Source: Cyanobacteriota bacterium (GTDB lineage Bacteria; Acidobacteriota; Vicinamibacteria; Vicinamibacterales; UBA2999). From it: a stretch of DNA of 64,000 nt. Below are positions 8,301-15,214 of this stretch, one piece after another (positions within the stretch are counted from its first letter, which is position 1; every line of letters begins with the position of its first letter). Below the pieces are notes generated by a model. It did no database searches, was not told where the DNA came from, and saw only the letters and a program-made list of their open reading frames with translations. Location: positions 1-64,000 of the forward strand of contig JAIEMQ010000018.1 in NCBI GenBank assembly GCA_019752015.1, in the 5' to 3' direction. The translations under genes and the position numbers were made by a program.

Positions 8301-9964
8301 GCTTCAACAACGTCTACGACGATCCAACGGTGACGACGTTGTTGCTCTCGGGTGGCAACCGGCTCCAGCAATTGCAGAATCCTGACGGCGGCTGGTATTT
8401 CCGCGCCACCGACACGAGCTGCGGCGCCGGGGCCGGCGTGTCGTGCCCGAACATCATCGGCGTCACGGCGCTCGGCCTGATCAGCGCGTATCAACGCAGC
8501 GGCGATCTCACCGTGCTGGCCGATGCGGTCGCGGCGGGCGAGCTGCTGAAATCGGTTCACACCGCCAGCCCGCTGCAACAGCCATTCAGCCAGGATCTGG
8601 AATTCCTCGTCGCGCTGAGTGATGCGACCGCTGATCCGCAATACGCCGCGCTCGCGTCGAGCTGGTTTGGCACCGTGACGTCGGCGTTCCCGATTGCCGC
8701 CAATCGAGTGACGTGGCAGCTCGATGGCCGCAATACACAGGGCCTGCGCACGCTGGCGGTGTGGGACCTCGCATCGCTGGTTCGCAGCGCCAAGGCCGCG
8801 GGCAACATCGGCTACGCGAGCGGGCTCGCGTCGGCGATCATTGCGCAAGAGGCGCAATGGAAGGACGTCGATGCGTCGCACCGGTGGGATCAATGCGCGA
8901 GCCCGAGCGGCTGCGGCCCGGCCGGCAATGCGCTCGCGTTTGATTACACGCTGCTCGGCATGGGATCGCTGCTGTGGGCGATGCACGATCTGCCTGGCTT
9001 CGACGTGAAGATCAACGAGTATCGATCGTGGCTGCTGTCGCAACAGGATGCGGCAGGCAGCTGGGACGTCGGCGATCTGCAGATCACCTCGTACGTAGCG
9101 ATGGGTCTCGGCGCCGTCGGCGGCACCGGCACGAATGCCGCGATCCAGTCGGCGGTCAGCTTCTTCCTCGCGCATCAACTGCCGGCCGGGGGCTGGCCAT
9201 TCTCGTTCGTGAACGGCGTTGCGGGCCGCGAGTACGCGATGGTCGACTCCGAGGTGATGCGCGCGATTGCCACGCTCTATGGCACGCAGGCCGGCGCAGG
9301 CGTCACCGTGACGCCGTCGCAGCTGGCATCGGTCACGTTCAGCGAAGTGACGACGGCAGGCGAGACGACGGTTGTGGCCCTTGCGGCGGCGGGGACGGTG
9401 CCGGCGGGCTATTCGATCGTCGAGGGCCTGACCTACGAGGTCGAGACGACGGCGAGCATTGCGGGCACGTCCACGATCTGCTTCAGGCCCGCGGTCGTCG
9501 CCGGGCTCAGCAACGTGCGCATCCTCCACAAGGAGGGGGACGCATTCGTCGATCGCACCACCTCGGCGAATTGCGCGGCCACCACGTCGCTGAAGACGTT
9601 TGCGATCGCACGGTTCGATGCGAGCGCGATAGATACCGAGGCGCCCCGCTTGACCGTCACACTGTCGCCGTCAGTGATCCGGCGCGCGAACAACCGGCTG
9701 GTCACGATTAGGGCCACCATCAACGTGACGGACAATGCCGATCCTGCTCCGGCGATCACGCTGGTGTCGATCACCGAGTCAGGTGATAACCGAAACAGGA
9801 AAGCGGACGTCGAGGATGCCGCATTCGGGACCGACGATCGCGTGTTCAGGGTGCGCGCCGAATCAGGCAGGACCGATCACGTCTACACGGTCGTCTATCG
9901 CGCGACCGATCGATCGGGGAATGCTACCGACGTTTCCTCGCGGGTCGTCGTGCGGAAGAACTGA
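5309..9964 (+). CDS. Giant secreted multidomain protein with alpha/alpha-toroid domain
   Basis: 1551 residues with a signal peptide (about 1-25). After a disordered Arg/Pro-rich stretch (about 30-150) comes a PDTNGDVGPEHYIQSIN block typical of large secreted proteins with propeller-like beta structure (to about 600). A carboxypeptidase-regulatory-like domain follows (about 605-690, GTVKTTGAVPIAGATV...DASGNYSF), then jelly-roll-like beta domains (about 690-1000), and an alpha/alpha-toroid resembling prenyltransferase/terpene-cyclase repeats (about 1010-1330, QNPDGGWYF and LPAGGWPFSF). A C-terminal Ig-like domain ends at 1551. No catalytic motif is clear. A structural or glycan/peptide-binding surface role is likely. 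It follows the kinase by 11 bp, which may mean linked expression. Confidence 0.75.
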   Translation: MRAVRPLFVAVICLLSLFWAETPSADQSRSKSAQTKTADPPKLRRSVPGRRAPGAGGAETTAPTVFEEQVNGRRDERAPRSPREQRMQRSGSFDGDLRTLPNTGRVRKRERPERHGPRPAPVRLLPPPGAPADPVPSGIDLPVTPLAAAPSPSASFEGLDFANFGAGHPPDTNGDVGPEHYIQSINSSIGIYDKFTGARVAAFTFDAFMSQGNFGNLCDTDNFGDPVVLYDTFEDRWVISDFAFTVDAGQNVINPPGAFECFAVSKTGDPVAGGWNFYSVNTTGGLGDYPKLGVWPDGIYMSVNMFDYAASGSFQNVRLYAFNKAQMYAGAASIQIVSFDVADGEFTLLPANARLQTGTPPAGAPNYFTSVWNFLNVVGVWKFHVDWDNISLSTLTGPFNSITSNNWSELTSATVPSPGNRLDSLFPRLMMQNQYSNIAGTESLWNAHTVGDAGATSARAAVRYYETRVAGATTFTTAQAFTFNPADTLNRFMPSVAVDRAGNMAIGYSATNATTFPAIRYAGRLAADPLNSITQTETTLIAGTGSQTGNCGGGSCERWGDYSAMSLDPDGCSFWYTNEYYLANGQNHRTRIGAFAFPACTPAGFGALQGTVKTTGAVPIAGATVMLGSRTTTTDASGNYSFADLPAGAYPIVTAAFAGFNSSTFTSIVINTLGTTTRDFTLAAAPLSGCLTDSTQSDFQRGVVSNCDLTSSPGNVTLLNAANVNQQNLTVTANGFGMNATNWAGQTFTPSVTGTLTRVDLDLFCSGCTGTTPNLTVSIRATTTTGNRVPTGPDLATATIPGFSSGAGGYFSAVFATPPALTAGTRYAVIVRPVSNPSAGIYAYVCSCAGIGAVDSNPYPNGQRVISATSGATWAADTTVGGRDLGFITYMQTGFAGSGTFISSTKDANAGVGRTATWGAITWTATTPAGTTATFQVAASNNPNGPFNFVGPSGTAATSFTNGASLAQFNGRRYLKYKITLTTSNSGVTPTVMDVQVCFNNVYDDPTVTTLLLSGGNRLQQLQNPDGGWYFRATDTSCGAGAGVSCPNIIGVTALGLISAYQRSGDLTVLADAVAAGELLKSVHTASPLQQPFSQDLEFLVALSDATADPQYAALASSWFGTVTSAFPIAANRVTWQLDGRNTQGLRTLAVWDLASLVRSAKAAGNIGYASGLASAIIAQEAQWKDVDASHRWDQCASPSGCGPAGNALAFDYTLLGMGSLLWAMHDLPGFDVKINEYRSWLLSQQDAAGSWDVGDLQITSYVAMGLGAVGGTGTNAAIQSAVSFFLAHQLPAGGWPFSFVNGVAGREYAMVDSEVMRAIATLYGTQAGAGVTVTPSQLASVTFSEVTTAGETTVVALAAAGTVPAGYSIVEGLTYEVETTASIAGTSTICFRPAVVAGLSNVRILHKEGDAFVDRTTSANCAATTSLKTFAIARFDASAIDTEAPRLTVTLSPSVIRRANNRLVTIRATINVTDNADPAPAITLVSITESGDNRNRKADVEDAAFGTDDRVFRVRAESGRTDHVYTVVYRATDRSGNATDVSSRVVVRKN

Positions 9965-10268
9965 CGCTCTTGTTCCGCCAGGCCAGCGTCAGCGCCTCGC
10001 CCACCATTTCGGCGTCGGCTGCCAATGCGATCATCGTTGAGCCGCCGCGGCCCCAGGCGCCGGCGGCGGGTTCGAACACGCCGGGCGCGTCCTTCAGAAA
10101 ACCCGCCTGCTGATCCGGCGTCAGCATCACGCAGGCGCGATCTTCCTGTTCCGTCAGCGTCGCGAAGATCTTGCCGTTGGGGGCGCGGAAGTCGGGATGC
10201 TTCATGTGCGAGGCTTCGACGGCGCCGTCGAAGCCGAGCACGATCTTTCGAAATTGAGCTGGTGTCAT
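9924..10268 (-). CDS. MmcQ/YjbR family protein
   Basis: 114 residues. The YjbR-type fold is visible as FRKIVLGFDGAVEASHMKHPDFRAPNGKIFATL followed by MLTPDQQAGFLKDAPGVFEPAAGAWGRGGST, the conserved CyaY-like pattern. The family has been linked to DNA binding, but its molecular function is not settled. The ATG at 10268 is preferred over an in-frame TTG at 10274. Its last 41 nt overlap the 3' end of the convergent giant gene, so the Arg/Lys-rich tail (SSSARRPARKRR) is encoded opposite that gene. Confidence 0.85.
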   Translation of the reverse strand: MTPAQFRKIVLGFDGAVEASHMKHPDFRAPNGKIFATLTEQEDRACVMLTPDQQAGFLKDAPGVFEPAAGAWGRGGSTMIALAADAEMVGEALTLAWRNKSVSSSARRPARKRR

Positions 10269-10273
10269 GAACA

Positions 10274-10291
10274 ATCCGGCTGAAGCCGGAT
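10274..10291. repeat. Short REP-like hairpin ATCCGGC-TGAA-GCCGGAT
   Basis: A perfect 7-bp stem with a TGAA tetraloop fills the 24-bp gap between two minus-strand genes. It has the same short-arm, 4-nt-loop design as the other palindromes in this window and could be a REP relative or a local mRNA hairpin. Confidence 0.6.
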
Positions 10292-10292
10292 G

Positions 10293-10850
10293 CTACTTCT
10301 TTTTTCGCGCGATGACGACCAGCTCGCTGCCGCCAAGCGCGGTCTTGCCGACGGTCAGACCGACGGCGTGATATCCAGCGTCGGCCGCCTCCTTGATCTC
10401 CTTCTCCATTGTCGACGTCTTCGACGTCGCGAGCAGCTTGTATTCGAAGCGCTCTGGGCCGCCCCTGCCCTTCTGCACGATCGCGGCGGTTTCCCGGCCG
10501 CCGAACATGCTCTCGAACACCGTCTGTCCGACGACGCTGAAGCCGGCATCGGCCGCTTCCTGCAATTCCTTTTGGAGCGTGCCCGTGCGGTTGGTGGCGA
10601 GCAGTCGATAGCTGTATGTGGTCTTGTCGCCTTCTGCTTTCTCCATCAGCACGACGACTTCCTTGCCGCCGATTACGGTTTCGCCGCCCATTACCGCGAC
10701 AAAGCGGTATCCCGCTTCACCGGCCTCCTGCATTTCCTTCTGCATCGTCGACGTCTTGCTGGTCGCGAGGACCTTGTAAGTAGGTCCCTGAGCAAGCGCA
10801 GGCACGGCAACCGCCAGGCACAGTGAGATAGCAAGAGCGAATCGGATCAC
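10293..10850 (-). CDS. Secreted protein with three DUF4177-like repeats
   Basis: 185 residues from the GTG at 10850, chosen because GGAGG lies just upstream and a signal peptide (VIRFALAISLCLAVAVPALAQ) starts there. The mature part is three tandem copies of about 45 residues, each with the pattern YKLLATSKTSTMEKE-(I)KEAADAGY-V-G-GGxE-VVI. This resembles the small DUF4177 alpha/beta unit (YKV...L..AGAEGYE). The function is unknown. The repeat suggests a pseudo-symmetric periplasmic fold. It lies 24 bp upstream of the YjbR gene on the same strand, so the two may share a transcript. Confidence 0.7.
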   Translation of the reverse strand: MIRFALAISLCLAVAVPALAQGPTYKVLATSKTSTMQKEMQEAGEAGYRFVAVMGGETVIGGKEVVVLMEKAEGDKTTYSYRLLATNRTGTLQKELQEAADAGFSVVGQTVFESMFGGRETAAIVQKGRGGPERFEYKLLATSKTSTMEKEIKEAADAGYHAVGLTVGKTALGGSELVVIARKKK

Positions 10851-11041
10851 AACTCCTCCAGAGGCTAATGGCTGGGCTGGTTCATTGTCGCTTGCGTGCG
10901 CAGTTTCCGCAACATGGTTTCGAGAGAGACGCCGCAAAAATTGCGACGGTCTGAGCCACCGCGCGCGAATTCATTCGTGATCTGCCCTATTTGCATCGGG
11001 CATCCCGTTCGCAGGATTTCGCTGCGGAGGACGATGCTACG
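10851..11041. other. Divergent intergenic region
   Basis: 191 bp between the DUF4177-like gene (minus) and the coiled-coil gene (plus). I see only the two Shine-Dalgarno sequences (GGAGG at 11026-11030 for the plus-strand gene, and its counterpart just upstream of 10850 for the minus-strand gene). No clear promoter pair or repeat is visible. Confidence 0.4.
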
Positions 11042-11740
11042 ATGAGCGAATACGAAATGCCGATGGAAGAGCAAATCAAGTTGCTGGCGAAGGAGATGCG
11101 CGCGAGCTTCGCCGTAGTCGGAAAACGGTTCGACGCCGTCGACACAAGATTCGACGGAATCGACACGCGACTCGACGGAGTCGACGCGCGACTCGTAGGA
11201 GTCGACACGCGGCTCGACGGGATCGACACGCGACTCGACGGAGTCGACACGCGACTCGGCGGAATCGACACGCGACTCGACGGAGTCGACACGCGACTCG
11301 ACGGAGTCGACACGCGACTCGGCGGAATCGACACGCGACTCGGCGGAATCGACACGCGACTCGACGGAGTCGACACGCGACTCGGCGGAGTCGACACGCG
11401 ACTCGACGTAATTGACACGCGACTCGTAGAAGTCGACACGCAACTCGGCGGAATTGACACGCGACTCGGCGGAATCGACACGCAACTCGGCGGAGTCGAC
11501 ACGCAACTCGGCGACGTCGGCCACAAACTGCACAAGCTGCAGGTCACCCTGGATCAGACCAATGCCATCGCGAAGCTTGGACTCGAGGGACTACAGGGAC
11601 TGCGTGAATCGACGGACGCGAAGTTTGCCGCGGCTGCGAAGAGCAGTGCCCAGCAAACTGAGCTGTTGAAGTCGATGCTGGTCCACGTTCGCAAGCGAGT
11701 CGAACGCGTGGAACGGCCGCAACGCCGGCGCCGGTCCTAG
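11042..11740 (+). CDS. Heptad-repeat coiled-coil protein
   Basis: 232 residues. The start at MSEYEMPMEEQIKLL is preceded by GGAGG. Residues about 29-162 are 19 almost identical heptads of the form L-(D/G)-G-(V/I)-D-T-R, which predicts a long parallel coiled coil with Leu and Val/Ile in the core. A less regular helix (to about 215) and a basic tail (RKRVERVERPQRRRRS) follow. No signal peptide is visible. Similar low-complexity repeats occur in tail-fibre-like and scaffold proteins, but no specific function can be assigned. The 21-bp DNA repeat also keeps antisense frames open; those are shadows. Confidence 0.75.
   Translation: MSEYEMPMEEQIKLLAKEMRASFAVVGKRFDAVDTRFDGIDTRLDGVDARLVGVDTRLDGIDTRLDGVDTRLGGIDTRLDGVDTRLDGVDTRLGGIDTRLGGIDTRLDGVDTRLGGVDTRLDVIDTRLVEVDTQLGGIDTRLGGIDTQLGGVDTQLGDVGHKLHKLQVTLDQTNAIAKLGLEGLQGLRESTDAKFAAAAKSSAQQTELLKSMLVHVRKRVERVERPQRRRRS
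11127..11526 (+). repeat. 21-bp coding tandem repeat
   Basis: About 19 copies of a 21-bp unit of the type GTCGACACGCGACTCGACGG with G/A and A/G variants encode the heptads. The near identity at the nucleotide level, including silent sites, implies recent expansion or gene conversion and probable copy-number variation between strains. Confidence 0.9.
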
Positions 11741-11970
11741 TCCTTGCGGCGTCTCGACGCGAATCGGTTCTTCACATGTTTGCTGATGAACATCGACAGG
11801 CCGTGGCCGGCCTCGGCCAGTTCCTTCATGCGCTCGACGCGCAGCGCCCCCGGCTTTTCATAAGAAAAGCGATAGATCCACCCGGAGGTGAATTCGATGT
11901 CGATGGCGTCCTGCTGAATTTCGTACGCGAGGACGCCATGCCTTTTCCCGTGGCCCCGATACGGCGTCAT
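11737..11970 (-). CDS. KTSC-like small protein
   Basis: 77 residues. The central pattern (HGVLAYEIQQDAIDIEFTSG-WIYRFSYEKPG...MKELAEAGHGLSMFI) resembles the KTSC domain, a short beta-rich domain found alone or fused to nucleic-acid enzymes. There is no signal peptide and the C-terminus is basic (KNRFASRRRKD). A GTATAG-type -10 box sits just before the ATG, so the mRNA is probably leaderless. The gene converges on the coiled-coil gene with a 4-bp overlap. Confidence 0.6.
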   Translation of the reverse strand: MTPYRGHGKRHGVLAYEIQQDAIDIEFTSGWIYRFSYEKPGALRVERMKELAEAGHGLSMFISKHVKNRFASRRRKD

Positions 11971-11993
11971 TACCTATACAGACGGACGCGGTG

Positions 11994-12815
11994 TTATTTT
12001 TTATCAAGGGTCCATCCCGAGTCGGAATGGCGGTAGCGGCCCACGGGCAATGATGTAAATCCCGCAGCGGAATCGTCCCAGGAATAGCGTTCGAGCTCGA
12101 TGCCGGGGCGATGCAGGCGCAGCACGTTGAACGACGGCGCCTGGCCGCCGCGCCCGCGCGTCGAGACGGTGCCGGCCTGCACGATTAATCCGGCATGGCC
12201 GCCGGCCTTGTAGCGATCGGCCACGTGCGAAACGTGACTGATGTGCAAGTGGCCCGAGAGAAACAGATCGGCGCTGGCGGCGGCGAGTCTTTCCATGGCC
12301 ATCGCATAGCGGCCGACCAGGCGGCGTTCGTGCACGCCGGGTGGCAGATCGAACGGATGATGCGTGACGATGACCCGCAGCAGCGACTTCGGGATGTTCT
12401 TCAGCCGCTCGAGGATGCGATCGACCTGCTGCATGCTGAAGCGGCCTTCGCCGAACGGAAACACCATCGAGCGCGCGGTGTTGACGCCGAGGACGATCAT
12501 TTCCTCGTCCTGATATTCGGGCTCGAGATCGGCGGAAATGTATTTGCGGTATCGAGCCAGCGGTGCGGCGAGGCGCTCGACAAAATCATAGAGAGGAATG
12601 TCGTGATTGCCGGGGACCACCAGCGTCTTCGCCTTCAATGAGTCGATGAACGCGCGCGCATCGGCGAATTGCGATCGACGGGCGCGCTGCGTGAAATCGC
12701 CGGAGATTGCGACGAGATCGGGCTGCAGATCGGAGACGGCGCGCCGGAGCGGCTCAACGAGCGCGCGGTCGATTCGTCCGAAATGCAGATCCGAAAGGTG
12801 TACGAGCGTTCTCAT
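11994..12815 (-). CDS. Calcineurin-like metallophosphoesterase
   Basis: 273 residues. All five metal-binding blocks of the family are present in order: HLSDLHFG (Asp, His), SGDFTQ (Asp), PGNHD (Asn, His), THHPFD (His) and SGHLHISH (His). It resembles the Icc/3',5'-cAMP phosphodiesterase-like branch, and the substrate is unknown. It is cytoplasmic, as there is no signal peptide. The ATG at 12815 overlaps the stop of the lipid-kinase-like gene in an ATGA arrangement, which implies translational coupling and a shared pathway. That could be phospholipid-derived phosphoesters, but this is inference. Confidence 0.9.
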   Translation of the reverse strand: MRTLVHLSDLHFGRIDRALVEPLRRAVSDLQPDLVAISGDFTQRARRSQFADARAFIDSLKAKTLVVPGNHDIPLYDFVERLAAPLARYRKYISADLEPEYQDEEMIVLGVNTARSMVFPFGEGRFSMQQVDRILERLKNIPKSLLRVIVTHHPFDLPPGVHERRLVGRYAMAMERLAAASADLFLSGHLHISHVSHVADRYKAGGHAGLIVQAGTVSTRGRGGQAPSFNVLRLHRPGIELERYSWDDSAAGFTSLPVGRYRHSDSGWTLDKK

Positions 12816-13750
12816 GATGCGGGCTTGCCCTGAGCGAGCATTTCGGGAGCTGTGCTCCCGGAATGTGAGTCGAAGGGGACCAGCACGCGAAGTGCGGCGC
12901 GACGGATTTCGAAACGCAGCGGCGATTCCAGCACGCGCACCTCGCCGTCGATGCCCGTCTCGACACGGCGATGACGAAACGTGGCGCTGATCCGATCGGC
13001 GCAGAAGGTTTCGAATCGCTCGTAGGCTTCGAGCTTTCCGATCAGCGCGCGAAACGGTAACGACAGCGCACCGAGGCGTCCGGTTGACGGCGCCACGTAG
13101 AGCGACAGCCGTCCGTCGGAAATCTCGTCGCGCTTGCCAAGCGACAATCCCGAGAGCACATAGCTGCCGTTGCCGATCACAATGAATGGGCTGCGCCGCG
13201 TGATGCGATGGCCATCCATCACGAGATCGGCAGTGAGCTTGCGCAGGTGCCACCACGTTCGTGCGATCGCAATGGCCGTGGCCAGGGTGTGCGACCGTCC
13301 TTTCGACTCGAGGTGATCGCGCTGCTGCACCATGCGCGGATAGCTGCCGAGACTGACGTTGTTGAGGAAGAAGTGATCGTTGACGACGCCGACGTCCATC
13401 GCCCGCTCGATGCCGTTGCGAACGATCGCGATGGCCTCGTCGATACTCGCGGGAATGCCGGCATCGCGCGCGAAATGATTGAGCGTGCCGGCCGGAATGA
13501 TCGCGAGCGTCTTGCCCGCCTTTGCGACCGCGGCGGCAACGGCTGAGACGGTGCCGTCACCACCGGCGGCAACGACGACGTCGTGATCGGCGGCGGCGCG
13601 CTCGAGCATCTCCTCCGCGTTGCCCGCGGGCAGATCGAGAATCGTCGCGGTGAGATCCGCGGCGCTTAACGCCTTTTCAATGGCCGCGGTGTCCGCCGCG
13701 GATCCCGAATGCGGGTTGCGGATGACGGCAAGGCGCGACAGCTCGACCAC
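12812..13750 (-). CDS. Diacylglycerol/sphingosine kinase family protein (YegS/LCB5)
   Basis: 312 residues. A DAGK catalytic domain is evident from NPHSGSAAD (N-terminal phosphate-binding), the hallmark AAGGDGTVSAVA (about 60-70), PAGTLNHFARDAGIP, and the C-terminal DGxxxR/IDGEVR element. Members phosphorylate lipid alcohols such as diacylglycerol or undecaprenol at the inner leaflet. The last about 25 residues (FDSHSGSTAPEMLAQGKPAS) are encoded by a nested repeat element, so the native C-terminus has been replaced or extended. It is coupled to the downstream metallophosphoesterase by a 4-bp overlap. Confidence 0.88.
   Translation of the reverse strand: MVELSRLAVIRNPHSGSAADTAAIEKALSAADLTATILDLPAGNAEEMLERAAADHDVVVAAGGDGTVSAVAAAVAKAGKTLAIIPAGTLNHFARDAGIPASIDEAIAIVRNGIERAMDVGVVNDHFFLNNVSLGSYPRMVQQRDHLESKGRSHTLATAIAIARTWWHLRKLTADLVMDGHRITRRSPFIVIGNGSYVLSGLSLGKRDEISDGRLSLYVAPSTGRLGALSLPFRALIGKLEAYERFETFCADRISATFRHRRVETGIDGEVRVLESPLRFEIRRAALRVLVPFDSHSGSTAPEMLAQGKPAS
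12824..12881. repeat. Nested repeat forming the C-terminus of the DAGK gene
   Basis: The minus strand reads CCCCTTCGACTC ... GCTCAGGGCAAGCC, the two halves of a widespread intergenic palindrome (CTTCGAC/GTCGAAG type). The halves are split by a second hairpin at 12844-12860 (arm CGGGAGC, loop TGT, arm GCTCCCG, flanked by CATTT/GAATG). CTC is repeated at both sides of the inner insert, like a short target duplication. Confidence 0.6.
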
Positions 13751-13772
13751 ACCTCCGGTTATGCATGTCGCG

Positions 13773-13910
13773 TTCCGATACTTGTTCGGGGTTCCGATGC
13801 TTGTTCGGGGTCAGACCCTGAATTCATGCAAATTGCTTGATTGGGGACAGGTCACGTGTGGGAGGTCTGTCCCCGACTCAGCAAATTGCTAAAAATCAGG
13901 GTCTGACCCC
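13773..13910. repeat. Multi-nested inverted repeat element
   Basis: A 19-bp tandem repeat (13773-13791, 13792-13810) leads into a perfect 15-bp inverted repeat, GGGGTCAGACCCTGA at 13807-13821 and its complement at 13896-13910. Inside it are two GCAAATTGC copies (13828-13836, 13881-13889) and an inner GGGGACAG/CTGTCCCC stem. GGGGTCAGACC/GGGGACAG palindromes of this kind occur next to Y1-type transposases in several phyla. The right arm abuts the stop codon of the serine hydrolase. Confidence 0.75.
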
Positions 13911-15190
13911 TATCTAACAAGCGCTTGATAAACCAGGGGTTGGAAGGTGGCGGCGACGGTGGGATTCGGGAATTTCTGCACCATCAGGATCGCGACGAGG
14001 CGTTCCTTCGGATCGACCCAGAAGTTGGTGCCGTAAATCCCCAGCCAGCCATACATGCCGTTCGAGCCGAGCGTCTGTGTTTGCGCGAGATCGGTGACGA
14101 CGCGGAAGCCGAGGCCGAAGTTGACACCGGGACCAAGCAGCTGCAGCGGCGGTGCGAGCTCGGTGGTGTGGCTGATTGTCATCAGCTCGATCGTTTTCGG
14201 GCTGAGCAGCCGCACGCCGTCGAGCGATCCGCCGTTGAGCAGCATGTTGGCGAAGCGCGCGTAATCCGCGGCGGTCGATACGAGCCCGGCGCCGCCGGAG
14301 AAATAGGTGCGCCCGGTCTTGTAGAGCGTCCACGGCGACATGTGCGTGTTGCCGAACGATTCGGGATCGGTCATCTGGCGGATGCCGCCCTTGCCGTCCG
14401 GCGAATACACGGCGACGAAGCGCGGCCACTTCGCTTCGGGAACGATGAAGTCTGTATCGACCATCTTGAGCGGCTTGATGATGCGCTCGCGGAGGAAGAC
14501 ATCGAACGTCTGTCCCGACGCGACTTCGACCACGCGCGCGAGGACATCTGTCGAGAGGCTGTAATTGAATCGATCGCCAGGCTGCGACACCAGCGGCTCG
14601 GCCGCCAGCTTGTTGATGTTCTCTTCGAGGGTGCCCGGCGTGATCGTCAGCCCATCGCTGACGCCGTTCTTGCGATAGCCGGCGCCGACCGCCGCGCCGT
14701 TGAGGAATCCGTAGGTGATGCCCGACTTGTGCGCGAGCAGATCGCGAATCGTGATCGCGCGCCTCGCCGCAACCGGTTTCGCTTCGGCGCCAACGCCTTC
14801 CATCACCATCGAGCTCTTGAAGGCGGGGATGAACTTCGACACCGGGTCGGTGAGGAACAGCTTCCCTTCCTCGAACAGCATCATGATCGCGACGCTGGTC
14901 AGCGGCTTGGTCATCGAGGCGATGCGGAAGATCGAGTCGGTCTTCATCGGCACGTTCTTCTCGACGTCCGCGAAACCGACCGCGTGCAGGTCGACGGTCT
15001 TCCCCTCGCGGGCGATCAGCGTGACGATGCCGGCGGCTTCCTTGCGGTCGACGAAGCCCTTCATCGCGAGATGCAGCCGCTCGAGGCGATCGGCGGCAAC
15101 GCCGACGGATGCCGGAGCAACGGGCGCCTGCGCGGAAATCGCAAGGCTCGCCAGAACGACGAGGACGGACGTACGAAACATGGGCTTCAT
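13910..15190 (-). CDS. Secreted serine hydrolase, beta-lactamase class C fold
   Basis: 426 residues with a signal peptide (MKPMFRTSVLVVLASLAISAQA). The catalytic S92-M-T-K95 (ASMTKPLTS) and the Tyr motif of the second conserved box (FNYSLSTDVLARVVE) fit the class C beta-lactamase/DD-peptidase/esterase EstB superfamily. The substrate cannot be told from sequence. The ATG at 15190 is chosen over upstream ATGs at 15199 and 15202 because a TATGAT box ends 7 nt before it, as in other leaderless genes here. It is divergent from the cysteine-synthase-like pseudogene, with 24 bp between starts. Confidence 0.9.
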   Translation of the reverse strand: MKPMFRTSVLVVLASLAISAQAPVAPASVGVAADRLERLHLAMKGFVDRKEAAGIVTLIAREGKTVDLHAVGFADVEKNVPMKTDSIFRIASMTKPLTSVAIMMLFEEGKLFLTDPVSKFIPAFKSSMVMEGVGAEAKPVAARRAITIRDLLAHKSGITYGFLNGAAVGAGYRKNGVSDGLTITPGTLEENINKLAAEPLVSQPGDRFNYSLSTDVLARVVEVASGQTFDVFLRERIIKPLKMVDTDFIVPEAKWPRFVAVYSPDGKGGIRQMTDPESFGNTHMSPWTLYKTGRTYFSGGAGLVSTAADYARFANMLLNGGSLDGVRLLSPKTIELMTISHTTELAPPLQLLGPGVNFGLGFRVVTDLAQTQTLGSNGMYGWLGIYGTNFWVDPKERLVAILMVQKFPNPTVAATFQPLVYQALVR

Positions 15191-15197
15191 CGGCGGC

Positions 15198-15203
15198 ATC
15201 ATA
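15198..15203 (-). promoter_or_regulatory. -10 box TATGAT, leaderless start of serine hydrolase
   Basis: TATGAT on the minus strand ends 7 nt before the ATG at 15190. The same box-to-ATG spacing occurs at 451, 19153 and 27285. The box lies inside the 24-bp divergent gap, so the opposite gene must use a promoter within the hydrolase coding region or none at all. Confidence 0.45.
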
Positions 15204-15214
15204 ATGAATCAGCC

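Noticed and set aside
6557-9529. 990-residue antisense frame over the giant secreted protein
   Set aside because: Same GC-rich shadow effect, with no domain or start signal.
10865-11547. Long antisense frames over the heptad-repeat gene
   Set aside because: The 21-bp unit has no stop in several frames, so open antisense frames follow automatically. They have no start signals and encode only the repeat.
11994-13256. 420-residue version of the metallophosphoesterase
   Set aside because: The first about 147 residues are the out-of-frame end of the lipid-kinase gene. The conserved part begins at 12815 in an ATGA overlap.
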